This document shows positions 16,832 to 25,035 of a stretch of DNA of 46,093 nucleotides, piece by piece. Numbering within the stretch: the first letter of the stretch is position 1; the number at the start of each line of letters is the position of its first letter. This stretch comes from Pseudomonadota bacterium. GTDB lineage: Bacteria; Pseudomonadota; Gammaproteobacteria; Burkholderiales; Burkholderiaceae_F. A program made the position numbers and the translations under genes. The notes beneath the pieces are model-generated. The model was given only the letters and a program-made list of their open reading frames with translations. It had not been told where the DNA came from and did no database searches. The DNA is taken from contig JAKAFN010000012.1 of NCBI GenBank assembly GCA_021825945.1, positions 1-46,093 of the forward strand. The letters run 5' to 3'.

Positions 16832-18396
16832 GCCCCGCCGCTCCGTCGGGCGCCCGCACGGCGCCGCTGCCGCCGCTGCAGGGCACCAAGCTCGCGGTGG
16901 GGACGATCGCGCTTTCGCTGGCCACGTTCATGAACGTGCTCGACACCTCGATCGCCAACGTCTCGATTCCCGCGATTGCGGGCGACACGGGGGTGAGTCC
17001 GGACGAAGGAACCTGGGTCATCACCTCATTCGCCGTGTCGACCGCCATCTCGGTTCCGCTCACCGGCTGGCTGGCGCAGCGATTCGGCCAGGTCCGCATC
17101 TTCCTCGCAGCCACGCTCGCGTTCACCCTGGCTTCCTTTCTCTGCGGCCTTGCGCCCAACCTCCAGGTGTTGATCGCATTCCGGATCCTGCAGGGGGCGG
17201 TCGCGGGCCCGATGATTCCGATGTCGCAGGCCCTGCTGTTGTCGAGCTACCCGCCGGAACGCGCGGGCTCGGCGATGGCGATGTGGGCCATGACCACACT
17301 GGTCGCCCCGATCGTCGGACCGCCGCTGGGAGGGTGGATCTCGGACAACCTGTCCTGGCCTTGGATCTTCTATATCAACGTTCCCGTCGGCATCATCTCG
17401 GCGACGCTCACGGCCGGCATCTACCGCGACCGGGAAACGGTACTCCGCAAGCGGCCGATCGATTTCGTGGGGCTCGTCCTGCTCGTGCTCTGGGTCGGGT
17501 CGATGCAGATGATGCTGGACAAAGGTCGCGAGCTGGACTGGTTCGCCTCGCCGGTGATCATCACGCTCTGCACCGTCGCCATCGTCTCCCTGGTGCTCTT
17601 TCTGATCTGGGAGCTTACCGAGGCGCACCCGATCGTCGACCTCGCGCTGTTCCGCATCCGCAACTTCGCGGTGGGCAGCACCACGCTGGCACTGGCCTAC
17701 GGACTGTTCTTCGGCAACGTCATCCTGATCCCGCTATGGCTGCAGCAGTACATGGATTACACCGCGACGCAGGCAGGTCTCGCGCTGGCGCCGGTGGGCG
17801 TGCTTGCGCTCGCGCTGTCACCCTGGGTCGGACGCAACGTCAGCCGATTCGATCCGCGCATCCTGGCATCGATCTCGTTTCTCGTATTTGCCTATGTGAT
17901 GCTGATGCGTTCGTGGTTCTCGACGGATGCCGATTGGGATACCGTCATCCTGCCGGCGGTGATCCAGGGCATCGCGGTTTCCTTCATGTTCATCCCGACA
18001 ACGACCATCCTGCTCTCGGGGTTGCCGCCCGAACGCATTCCCGCGGCAACCGGGGTGTCGAATTTCTTCCGGATCAGCGCCGGTGCATTCGGAACCTCGA
18101 TCACGACGACATGGTGGGATGATCGCGCGCGCCTGCACCATGCGCAGCTGATCGAAGGCATCACCGACTTCAGCACGCCGACGAACCTGACGGTCGGACA
18201 ACTGCATGCCGGGGGATTCACCAAGACCCAGGCGCTTGGAATCATCAACCGGATGATCGACGTGCAGTCGTATACCCTGGGCGCCGATGAACTGTTCTAC
18301 GGCGCGGCCGCCGCGTTCGTAGTGCTGGTGGGCGTGGTCTGGCTGGCGAAACCAGGACGCATCGGGGCGAAGGTCACGGTGAGCGACGGCCACTGA
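16828..18396 (+). CDS. emrB: EmrB/QacA-family DHA2 MFS multidrug transporter
   Basis: Proton-driven major facilitator drug exporter of 522 residues with 14 predicted helices. The first-helix signature LDTSIANVSIPAIAGD, the EGTWVITSFAVSTAISVPLTGWLAQRFG segment (motif A region), RILQGAVAGPMIPMSQ (motif B) and PIVGPPLGGWI (motif C) place it in the DHA2/EmrB group. In EmrAB-type pumps it exports hydrophobic agents such as uncouplers and phenolics across both membranes with EmrA and an outer-membrane channel. It is the last gene of the marR operon and converges on the response-regulator gene 58 bases away; no T-rich terminator is evident between them. Confidence 0.95.
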   Translation: MSPAAPSGARTAPLPPLQGTKLAVGTIALSLATFMNVLDTSIANVSIPAIAGDTGVSPDEGTWVITSFAVSTAISVPLTGWLAQRFGQVRIFLAATLAFTLASFLCGLAPNLQVLIAFRILQGAVAGPMIPMSQALLLSSYPPERAGSAMAMWAMTTLVAPIVGPPLGGWISDNLSWPWIFYINVPVGIISATLTAGIYRDRETVLRKRPIDFVGLVLLVLWVGSMQMMLDKGRELDWFASPVIITLCTVAIVSLVLFLIWELTEAHPIVDLALFRIRNFAVGSTTLALAYGLFFGNVILIPLWLQQYMDYTATQAGLALAPVGVLALALSPWVGRNVSRFDPRILASISFLVFAYVMLMRSWFSTDADWDTVILPAVIQGIAVSFMFIPTTTILLSGLPPERIPAATGVSNFFRISAGAFGTSITTTWWDDRARLHHAQLIEGITDFSTPTNLTVGQLHAGGFTKTQALGIINRMIDVQSYTLGADELFYGAAAAFVVLVGVVWLAKPGRIGAKVTVSDGH

Positions 18397-18454
18397 TCGG
18401 CTCCGCGTGCGAAGGGCTCCCGTGGCCAGCGAGGGGCCCGATCCGCCGTGACGA

Positions 18455-19141
18455 TCAGGAAAGCATCGGCGCCACCAGCCGGTACCCGAGCCCGCGCTGC
18501 GTCTGGATCGTCGACGCGCCGAGCTTTCGCCGCAAGTGGTGAACATAGACCTCGATGGTGTTGCTGTCGGCACCGTTTTCCCAGCCGTAGAGCGCGGATT
18601 CGATCTGCGTGCGCGAAACGATGGCGCCGGGGCGCCGCGCCAGGGCCATGAGCACGGTGAACTCGCGCGCCGACAGATCGATGGGTTCGTCGCACAGCGT
18701 GACCAGCCGGGCGGTCGTGTCGATCGCCAGCGCGCCCAGCACCTTGCGCTCGTCGACCGGCCCGTGCATGCGCCGGCGAATCGCCCGCAGCCGCGCCGCG
18801 ATCTCGTCGCACGCCACCGGCTTCACCAGGTAATCGTCAGCGCCGGCGTCGAGACCATACACCCGATCCGCGACGTGCTCGCGCTCGCTCATGATCAAGA
18901 CCGGGGTCTTGACGCGCCGGTTTCGGGCGATGCGGATCAGATCGATGCCGTTGCCGTCGGGCAGATCGACATCGGTGATCACCGCTTCGTAGGGATCGGC
19001 ATGCTCGCCCCGGGAAAACCAGGCGGCGCGCGCTTCCGCCGCCGTGCGTACCCAGTCGACGTCGCGACGGGAGAACTGCTGGAGTCCGGATTTCAGGGAC
19101 TGCCCCAGGGAGACGTCGTCTTCGATGAGTAGCAATCGCAT
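18455..19141 (-). CDS. OmpR-family response regulator, no adjacent kinase
   Basis: Two-domain regulator of 228 residues. The receiver domain has acidic residues Asp8/Asp9, phospho-acceptor Asp57 (ITDVDLPDG) and the YLVKPV lysine. The C-terminal OmpR winged helix has the EFTVLMALARRPGAIVSR, NTIEVYVHHLRRKLG and TQRGLGYRL signatures. The receiver switch segment reads LIMSERE instead of the common LTARD, so the usual Thr/Ser switch position is Ser. The gene starts three bases after the DUF5666 lipoprotein stop, so it is probably the third gene of the DUF6502-DUF5666 unit. No histidine kinase gene is present in the window, so its partner must be elsewhere or it may respond without phosphorylation. 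Confidence 0.9.
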   Translation of the reverse strand: MRLLLIEDDVSLGQSLKSGLQQFSRRDVDWVRTAAEARAAWFSRGEHADPYEAVITDVDLPDGNGIDLIRIARNRRVKTPVLIMSEREHVADRVYGLDAGADDYLVKPVACDEIAARLRAIRRRMHGPVDERKVLGALAIDTTARLVTLCDEPIDLSAREFTVLMALARRPGAIVSRTQIESALYGWENGADSNTIEVYVHHLRRKLGASTIQTQRGLGYRLVAPMLS

Positions 19142-19144
19142 TGC

Positions 19145-20923
19145 TTAATTCTCCAAACTGCTGATGGTTTGCGCCACACCGGCGTTGTCGTACTGGACGG
19201 CGACGTTGGCCCCGTTCACGAACCAGGGCGGCACGATGCCCGTCGTGACGGAACCGGGATACCAGAATCTGGTTCCGGAGGACGTAGAAGGATTGACGGT
19301 CAGCGGCACGTCGTGAACCGTGAACGACCCCGTACTGCTGTCCCAGTGCTCGATCTCACCGCTGGTGCCCAGCACCGCGGAGCCGAGGAAGGTCACGCTG
19401 TTGACCGTGAGCATGCCGTTGGCTGCATAAGTTCCCTCGACCTCGACCGGGACACCCGAGGCACCGGCCAGGTCCGACGCGCTGCCATTGACGTAGGCGG
19501 CGTTCGACGTCAGGGTCACGTTCAGGGTGGCTCCGCCGGACGGGTAGGTGGTCCCGCTGCCCGCGTTCAGCGTGAAGGTTCCCGTTGCCGAGTTGTAGCC
19601 CGTCACCGTGCCCAGATAGTCGACGGTCGCGCCCGCCGGGGGCACCGCCGACGCGGTCGTCACACCCGTTGCGACGACCTCATCGCCTTGGCCGCTCCCG
19701 CCGGTCGCGACGCCGCCGGGGTTGCCGGTGATCTCGACGTAGATGCCGTTGCCCAACTGCGTCGACGGCAGGCCGACGCTGGAAGGAACGTTGACCAGCA
19801 CGCCACGCACCAGGAAGTTGCTGTTGCTCACGTACCCGGTGATCGTGCCTTTTAGGCTGACCTGAGCCGGATTGGCACTGTAGGCCCGTACCGCCGTCGC
19901 ATGCAGGACACCCGACGCATCGGCCGTCCCGGTCACGACGTATGCCCCCGGAGTCCAGGAACCCAGATTGTTCGCCGCCAGCAAGCCGCTCGCACTCAGG
20001 TCCACCGGGATGCCGTCGAGCGTATGACCGGTCGCGCCGCCGGTCGAAAGCAGGCCTTCGACCTGCACCGTGCCGCCCACCCCGACCACGCTGTGGATCC
20101 GCAGCGTCGCGGCAGTGATCGTGCCGCCGCCTACGGACTGGGTGCCGGACACATTGACCACCTGCCCGTCGGCCAATGCGACGCCGCTCGTGAGCAGCGC
20201 CGTTGCCGAGGTGAGTTGCACCGGGGTGCCGTCGATCGTGAAGGTCTGCTGCCCCGACGGACCGGTGGTCATGCCGGACACGATGCCGGTGATCTGGGCC
20301 GCCATGGTGGCCGCGCCCGAAGCCGGTGCCGGCAACTGCACGATCCGCGTGGCCTGGAGGTAGCCGTTGCCGTTGGTGTCGACGCCGAACAGGCCGTGCA
20401 CCTCGACCATCATGCCGGCAGTCAGGTCGGCGAACTTGGTCAGCCCGACGTAGAACGTGATCGGGCCCTTGGTCGCATCGAAGTTCGTCACCACCGACAC
20501 GCCGTTGACGACGAATGTACCCGTGACACCGTCGGCCTGGATCTGCGGGGCCGATTGAATCATGCCGATCAGCGAGGGTTCGACGGTCATCGCCACCGCA
20601 CTGCCGCCATTCGTGTCGACACGCATCCGGTCTCCCAGTCCCACCGCGGTGGCGGCAACCTGCGCGGTATCACTGTTCTGGTAATAGTTTGGCGTTTCGC
20701 TGTCGTACTCCTGGCCGTCGACGCCCACGCTGCCAAAGGCAACCACGGTGCCGATCGTCAGGCCGGTGCCGCCCGTACCGACGCCGCCCAGCGCCGCCAG
20801 CGCGACGGCGCCACCGCCGCAGGAACTCAGCGTTACCGCGCCGAGCAGCGGCAAAACCGCCGCGAACAGCCATGCGGCCGGTCGTCGCGCCCAGGCCAAG
20901 AGGAAATTCGGGGTCGTCGCCAT
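19145..20923 (-). CDS. DUF5666-repeat lipoprotein
   Basis: Predicted lipoprotein of 592 residues: a signal sequence with lipobox TLSSC (Cys35) followed by a Gly-rich linker. The rest is a beta-rich, Gly/Thr/Val-rich chain with repeated units of the type hydrophobic-strand, VEVHG or VEVEG, then a TATRI/ITAATLRI-like strand, as in tandem DUF5666 (OB-like) repeats. I see about six or seven such units between residues 55 and 590. It is probably exported and anchored on the outer membrane. It lies nine bases after the DUF6502 gene and three bases before a response-regulator gene. Function is unknown; small-beta-barrel ligand binding at the surface is inference. Confidence 0.75.
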   Translation of the reverse strand: MATTPNFLLAWARRPAAWLFAAVLPLLGAVTLSSCGGGAVALAALGGVGTGGTGLTIGTVVAFGSVGVDGQEYDSETPNYYQNSDTAQVAATAVGLGDRMRVDTNGGSAVAMTVEPSLIGMIQSAPQIQADGVTGTFVVNGVSVVTNFDATKGPITFYVGLTKFADLTAGMMVEVHGLFGVDTNGNGYLQATRIVQLPAPASGAATMAAQITGIVSGMTTGPSGQQTFTIDGTPVQLTSATALLTSGVALADGQVVNVSGTQSVGGGTITAATLRIHSVVGVGGTVQVEGLLSTGGATGHTLDGIPVDLSASGLLAANNLGSWTPGAYVVTGTADASGVLHATAVRAYSANPAQVSLKGTITGYVSNSNFLVRGVLVNVPSSVGLPSTQLGNGIYVEITGNPGGVATGGSGQGDEVVATGVTTASAVPPAGATVDYLGTVTGYNSATGTFTLNAGSGTTYPSGGATLNVTLTSNAAYVNGSASDLAGASGVPVEVEGTYAANGMLTVNSVTFLGSAVLGTSGEIEHWDSSTGSFTVHDVPLTVNPSTSSGTRFWYPGSVTTGIVPPWFVNGANVAVQYDNAGVAQTISSLEN

Positions 20924-20932
20924 GAGACGGTC

Positions 20933-21847
20933 CTATTCTTCTTTCGACAGATCGGCCCGGGTTTCGGAAATCCGCGTCCCCGTGCCCGTTGCCGCCTCGT
21001 CCGGCGCCTGCGACCAATAGTACGCACCGAAGCGCATGCGGTGGGTGGCATTGCTCCGTCCGTGGTCGGTCTCGTAGCGCCGCAAGGCTTCGGCGATCAT
21101 TTCACTGCGCGCCTGCGCCCACAGCTTGCGGGCCAGTTCGGACAGCGCCTGCGCCGACTCCGCCGTGATGCCGTCGGCGAACACGCTCTGCTCGAGCATC
21201 GGATCCTGCCCGAGCAGATTGCCCACCGCCGCGCGCGCGTGGTCGGAGAGGTTCGCCCCGAACAGATCGAGCATCTCGCGCGACCCCGGCGGGGGTACGA
21301 AACCCTCGCGGTTCGGCAGCACCATCTCCACGCCCTTGACCAACTGGATCCGGACCAAGCCCAGGCGCACCAGTTCCGCCAGCACCGTATACGGATGCAC
21401 GTCGCGCGTGACACTGCGCGCCAGGGTCTCGAACGACGGCTCCTCGCCATGCCGCGCAAGCGGCTTCGGACGCCGACGCCGGTCGCGATACAGCGGGTCC
21501 TGAACCCAGCGCGCGAACACCTGGGAGCTGATCGATGCTTCGTGCGCCACCCGCTCGCCCAGCGTGCCCTGGCGCCACGCCCGCACGTCCTTGCGGTGCA
21601 CACCGCTCAATGCGCTCAGCGCAGAATCCGTATCCGGCTGCCCCGTCCGCAGCAGTTCGCCCCGTGCCTGTTCGAGGATCAGCGGCTTCAACTGCGCGGC
21701 GAGTCGCGTGTAGTCGACGCCGCTCGCCAGCAGCATGCGCAGCATCGGCGCCAGCACGACGGCCGCCGCGCGCAAGGCGTCATCGGCCGCCGGCGCGGGT
21801 TGCGCGGGCGCTGCGAGGCTGGCGATCTGGCGCGGTGGACGTCCCAT
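20933..21847 (-). CDS. DUF6502-family protein
   Basis: Cytosolic protein of 304 residues from ATG 21847, which lies 138 bases from the divergent lipoprotein start. It has no signal peptide. It is largely helical, with the family segments LAPMLRMLLASGVDYTRLA near the N-terminus, LSGVHRKDVRAWR (helix-turn-helix-like) around residue 85, and VHPYTVLAELVRLGLV, a winged-helix-like block, around 150. Proteins of this family often lie next to DUF5666 lipoprotein genes in betaproteobacteria, as here. A DNA-binding regulatory role for the pair is plausible from the helix-turn-helix-like segments but unproven. Confidence 0.7.
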   Translation of the reverse strand: MGRPPRQIASLAAPAQPAPAADDALRAAAVVLAPMLRMLLASGVDYTRLAAQLKPLILEQARGELLRTGQPDTDSALSALSGVHRKDVRAWRQGTLGERVAHEASISSQVFARWVQDPLYRDRRRRPKPLARHGEEPSFETLARSVTRDVHPYTVLAELVRLGLVRIQLVKGVEMVLPNREGFVPPPGSREMLDLFGANLSDHARAAVGNLLGQDPMLEQSVFADGITAESAQALSELARKLWAQARSEMIAEALRRYETDHGRSNATHRMRFGAYYWSQAPDEAATGTGTRISETRADLSKEE

Positions 21848-21868
21848 GGGTGCAGTGTAACAAAAAAA

Positions 21869-21899
21869 CGTAATGCGTGGTAAATTTTCCCATGTTACG
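21869..21899. promoter_or_regulatory. Imperfect palindrome in the divergent DUF6502/lipoprotein intergenic region
   Basis: CGTAA (21869-21873) and TTACG (21895-21899) bracket an A/T-rich centre (TAAATTTT), with further partial symmetry (TGG/CCC) inside. The surrounding 138-base gap is noticeably more A/T-rich than the genes and contains a TACACT-like -10 for the minus strand just upstream of DUF6502. It is a candidate operator for the two divergent units; the symmetry is imperfect. Confidence 0.35.
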
Positions 21900-21985
21900 A
21901 TTCGTTTCGGCAACACAAATTTCGGCGCGGACGGCGCACGCAGCAGAACCCGACCGGGCCCCCTTCCCTCATCAGGAGACACGAC

Positions 21986-23809
21986 ATGTCCATGCGTCAC
22001 CCCGTGAAGAACCGTTTTGCGCCATATGTGCTGACCCCGATCGCCGCCGCGCTCGCCTTGAGTCTGGCGGCCTGCGGTGGCGGCGGCGGCTCGGCCGCCG
22101 GCACTTCGGTCAAACTTTCCGGCACGGCGATCGATGCGCCGATCGCCGGCGCCACGATCACGATCACTTCAGGCGCCCCCCAAAGCGCGGGGGGCACGGT
22201 TCTCGGAACGGTTACCGCGGACGCCTACGGCGACTTCACGCTCACCGGCATCCCCCTGCCCAGCGGCAGCGTGCCGATCTTCGCCAACGCGACTACAGCG
22301 CCGACGCCGCAGGCCGTTACCGTCGCGCTGAACAGCTACCTCGGCCAGTCCGATGCCCTCGCCGCAGCCGGATCGCTCACCACCGGCAACCTGCCCGACC
22401 TCGACATCTCGCCGGTCACCACCGCCGCGCTCGCGGTCTATGGCCAAGTCAACGGCGGCAATAATGGCAGTTACGCCAGCCTCACTCCCGCCGGCTATGC
22501 GACGACCCTGATGGCCAACCGCAGCGCGATCCTCGCGATCGCCGCCGGCGTCAAAGCGGTCGGAGACGGCCTCTGCACGCCGACGACCACCGGTACGCCG
22601 ACGACCACCGGTACGACGACGAGCAGCCTGGCCGCCGCGCTCGCGCTCGATGCCCAGGCAGACCTGAGCAACGGGTCCACGACCCCAAGCGGGGGAACGT
22701 CCACCACCCTATCCATCGTTGCCAACGCGCTTGGCGGCACCTGTGCCGCCGCGCTGGCGGCGCTGCCGGGAGAAATCGCCGCCGATCCCGACTTCGGCCC
22801 GGAACTCGACCTCGGCGACGTGATCGACGCCAACGTCGCACCGGTCGTATCCCCCGGCACCTACCAGCTCGAAAGCGTGATCGCCGAAATCCCCGCATTG
22901 GCGGCAGCCAACACGACCGGAACGGCGCCGACGACCCTGAATCCTGCCGCGCCGTTTGCCGACACGACGATCACGGTCGATGCCAATGGCAACATCTCCT
23001 CCACGGATAGCAAAGTCAGCGGTACGATCATCGGCAATCTGATGACGCTGTCAGTCACGATCTCCCCGACCCAGCAATACAACCTACGCCTCAAACTCGG
23101 GGTGCTGCCGGCGACCCTGGTGAGCAACGGGCCCGCCTACGTCATCGAAGGCGGCGGCGCGAACTCCATCACCGGAGCCCTGACAAACTTCGAGGCGGTG
23201 CTGGCTGCGACGACGTCGGGCGGCGTAACGCCGTTCGCTGCGCCAGTCTGGAGTTACCTCACCCCGACGTCCTCGCAGTCGGAGCATGGCACCAGTTGTA
23301 CAAGCGGCTTTGCCGTCCGCCTCGACGCCTCGTTCTTCGGTGTACCGGCCGGCGGCAACCCTGGCGCCGACTTCGGTGGCAGTTTCGGCGAATGCGTGAC
23401 ATCGGGACCCGCGCCGGCGGTCTGGACCATGTCCCCGCCGGTGATGATCTCGAATGGCGAGGACTTCGGCCTGGACGGCAGCAGTGGCAGCATCATCCGG
23501 TCCTTGTCGGCGACCCCGTTCAGCGCTCCGACCTGGACGGAAGTGGTGATGAACACGACCCCGACCACGACCTTGCCGTTCATTCTCGTCAGCCCGTCAG
23601 CGAGCTACACCCCCTCGCCCGGAACCACGTCGATCACCGGTACCGCCTATTACGTCCTGGGCGCCCACACCATCGTGTTTTCCAGCTCCTCCGGCAACGG
23701 CCTGTTCGCGCTGCGCGGCGACTCGTTCGGGTTGAACCACCTGGTTGCGGAGGCCGCGCAAAGCGGCGATTCGGGCTCCAGCCCGTCCGCGAGCACGGGC
23801 GACCACTGA
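21986..23809 (+). CDS. Predicted lipoprotein, unknown function
   Basis: Exported lipoprotein of 607 residues with lipobox LSLAAC (Cys30) followed by a Gly-rich spacer. Residues about 40-130 resemble a carboxypeptidase-regulatory-like/Big-type beta sandwich (LSGTAIDAPIAGATITIT ... GDFTLTGIPLP). A Thr-rich stretch with duplicated PTTTGT units follows near residue 200. The C-terminal half is Ser/Thr/Gly-rich and beta-prone, with only a few Cys. The start has a CAGGAGA ribosome-binding site at 21976-21982. It is divergent from DUF6502 and followed three bases later by an EAL-domain gene. I do not recognise a specific family; a cell-surface role is inferred only from the lipobox. Confidence 0.7.
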   Translation: MSMRHPVKNRFAPYVLTPIAAALALSLAACGGGGGSAAGTSVKLSGTAIDAPIAGATITITSGAPQSAGGTVLGTVTADAYGDFTLTGIPLPSGSVPIFANATTAPTPQAVTVALNSYLGQSDALAAAGSLTTGNLPDLDISPVTTAALAVYGQVNGGNNGSYASLTPAGYATTLMANRSAILAIAAGVKAVGDGLCTPTTTGTPTTTGTTTSSLAAALALDAQADLSNGSTTPSGGTSTTLSIVANALGGTCAAALAALPGEIAADPDFGPELDLGDVIDANVAPVVSPGTYQLESVIAEIPALAAANTTGTAPTTLNPAAPFADTTITVDANGNISSTDSKVSGTIIGNLMTLSVTISPTQQYNLRLKLGVLPATLVSNGPAYVIEGGGANSITGALTNFEAVLAATTSGGVTPFAAPVWSYLTPTSSQSEHGTSCTSGFAVRLDASFFGVPAGGNPGADFGGSFGECVTSGPAPAVWTMSPPVMISNGEDFGLDGSSGSIIRSLSATPFSAPTWTEVVMNTTPTTTLPFILVSPSASYTPSPGTTSITGTAYYVLGAHTIVFSSSSGNGLFALRGDSFGLNHLVAEAAQSGDSGSSPSASTGDH

Positions 23810-23812
23810 GCC

Positions 23813-24682
23813 ATGCCCGCCCCGGCACCGCAGGACGCCGCACGCGCAACCGGGCCGCGGCCCGGGTTGCGCGCGATCGGGGCGACCCATCCCGCGCTGG
23901 CGGCGTTCCCCAAGGCCCAGCTCCGCCGGGCCGTGCAGGAACACCGCCTGCGGGTGGCCTACCAACCGATCGTGCGCCTGCGCGACGATCACGTCATCGG
24001 TCAGGAGGCCCTGGCCCGCATGCTTGCGCAGGACGGCACCCTGCTGCCGGCGGAGTCCTTCATCGACGTCGCGGCCGACATCGCATTCGAGCCGCACATC
24101 GACCGCGAAATTTCCGCGCAAGTGATGGCTGCGGCCCGCTCCGATCCCGCACCGTGCACGGCCGAACGCGGCAAGCGCTTCCTCAACTGCTCGAGCGCCT
24201 TCCTCTCCGACCCCGCCGCCGTACAAGGACTTGCCGAGCACCATCAACGGTGGCGCGCCACCCGCATGCAAGCCGGCGACGAAGAGACGCCCTGGGTGCT
24301 GGAAATCACCGAACGCAATCTCGACGTCAGCCCGACGCGCCTGCGCGAACGCGTCACGCCCCTGCTCGACCTCGGATTTCAACTCGCGCTCGACGACTTC
24401 GGCAGCAAATGCAGCGCGTTCCCGCACCTGCTGGAGATGCCGATCCGCTACCTCAAGATCGACCAAGCCCTCGTCCAGGCCGCCGTAACGGACGCGCGGG
24501 CCGAGCTGGCGCTGCGTCGCATCGTCGATCTCGCCCAAGGACTGGGGGCGCTGCCCATCGCAAAAGGGATCGAGACCATCGCCACCCGCGACCGGGCCCG
24601 TGCGGCTGGTGTCGCGTGGGGACAAGGCTATCTATGGGCTACGCCCACCGCGACCTTCGCGGTCGATGACGGCGCGCGCTGA
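23813..24682 (+). CDS. EAL-domain protein with a substituted catalytic glutamate
   Basis: Stand-alone EAL (c-di-GMP phosphodiesterase fold) protein of 289 residues, lacking signal peptide, sensor and GGDEF domains. Key positions: EALAR with Glu65, Asn125 (LNCSS), Glu164 (LEITE), Asp194/Asp195 (LDDFGS), Lys215 (LKID), Glu254 and Gln271 (QGYL). The motif normally AEGVE reads AKGIE, so the first Glu, the proposed general base in RocR-type enzymes, is Lys251. Metal ligands are largely kept but catalysis is doubtful; it may be a c-di-GMP receptor. It starts three bases after the lipoprotein stop and is probably co-expressed with it. Confidence 0.88.
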   Translation: MPAPAPQDAARATGPRPGLRAIGATHPALAAFPKAQLRRAVQEHRLRVAYQPIVRLRDDHVIGQEALARMLAQDGTLLPAESFIDVAADIAFEPHIDREISAQVMAAARSDPAPCTAERGKRFLNCSSAFLSDPAAVQGLAEHHQRWRATRMQAGDEETPWVLEITERNLDVSPTRLRERVTPLLDLGFQLALDDFGSKCSAFPHLLEMPIRYLKIDQALVQAAVTDARAELALRRIVDLAQGLGALPIAKGIETIATRDRARAAGVAWGQGYLWATPTATFAVDDGAR

Positions 24683-25035
24683 TACTGCGACGTGCTGGAC
24701 CGGACACCGCGCGCCGACCCGTCGGATCGATCGGCCATCCTTCCCGCCGGTTTCCGGATCGCCGCGGCCCTGCGGGCCATCACGATGACGATGGGAGGTG
24801 CGGGTTATCGCGATGACGATCGAGGTGCGATCCATCACATGACGATGGTGGCGGCAGTCGTGCACAAGACGGATGCCGGGGTGCAAGGCATACGATGGCG
24901 AGCGATGTTCCGTCACGGCGGGCGGTGGATCGTCGAGATCGTTTGCGTGTATGATTTTTTGGTTTGCCTATTCTTCGGCGGCTTGCCGCCGTTTTTCCTT
25001 TTCGCGAATTCCAACGATTACCTTGAGGTGACGGA
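24683..25035. other. 353-base intergenic region with short repeats, a -10 box and a hairpin
   Basis: No gene is supported here. The left part carries three near-copies of CGATGACGAT or ATGACGAT (around 24782, 24811 and 24840). The right part has a TATGAT -10-like hexamer (24950-24955) without a good -35, and a terminator-like hairpin at 24976-25000. Base composition turns T-rich after about 24950, unlike the flanking genes. Confidence 0.5.
24976..25000 (+). terminator. Terminator-like hairpin upstream of the parvulin gene
   Basis: Stem CGGCGGC/GCCGCCG (24976-24991) with a TT loop, followed by TTTTTCCTTTT. It may end transcripts from the lipoprotein-EAL unit. Because it lies between a possible -10 box (24950-24955) and the parvulin start (25036), it could alternatively be an attenuator in the parvulin leader. 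Confidence 0.6.

Noticed and set aside
19901..21883. 660-codon plus-strand frame opposite DUF5666 and DUF6502
   Set aside because: Its composition (Arg, His, Gln rich) and lack of motifs mark it as the antisense of the lipoprotein and DUF6502 genes, which have lipobox and family signatures.
22560..22630. CRISPR-like or tandem repeat in the lipoprotein gene
   Set aside because: It is only two imperfect copies of a short Thr-codon-rich unit encoding PTTTGT; there is no repeat-spacer structure.
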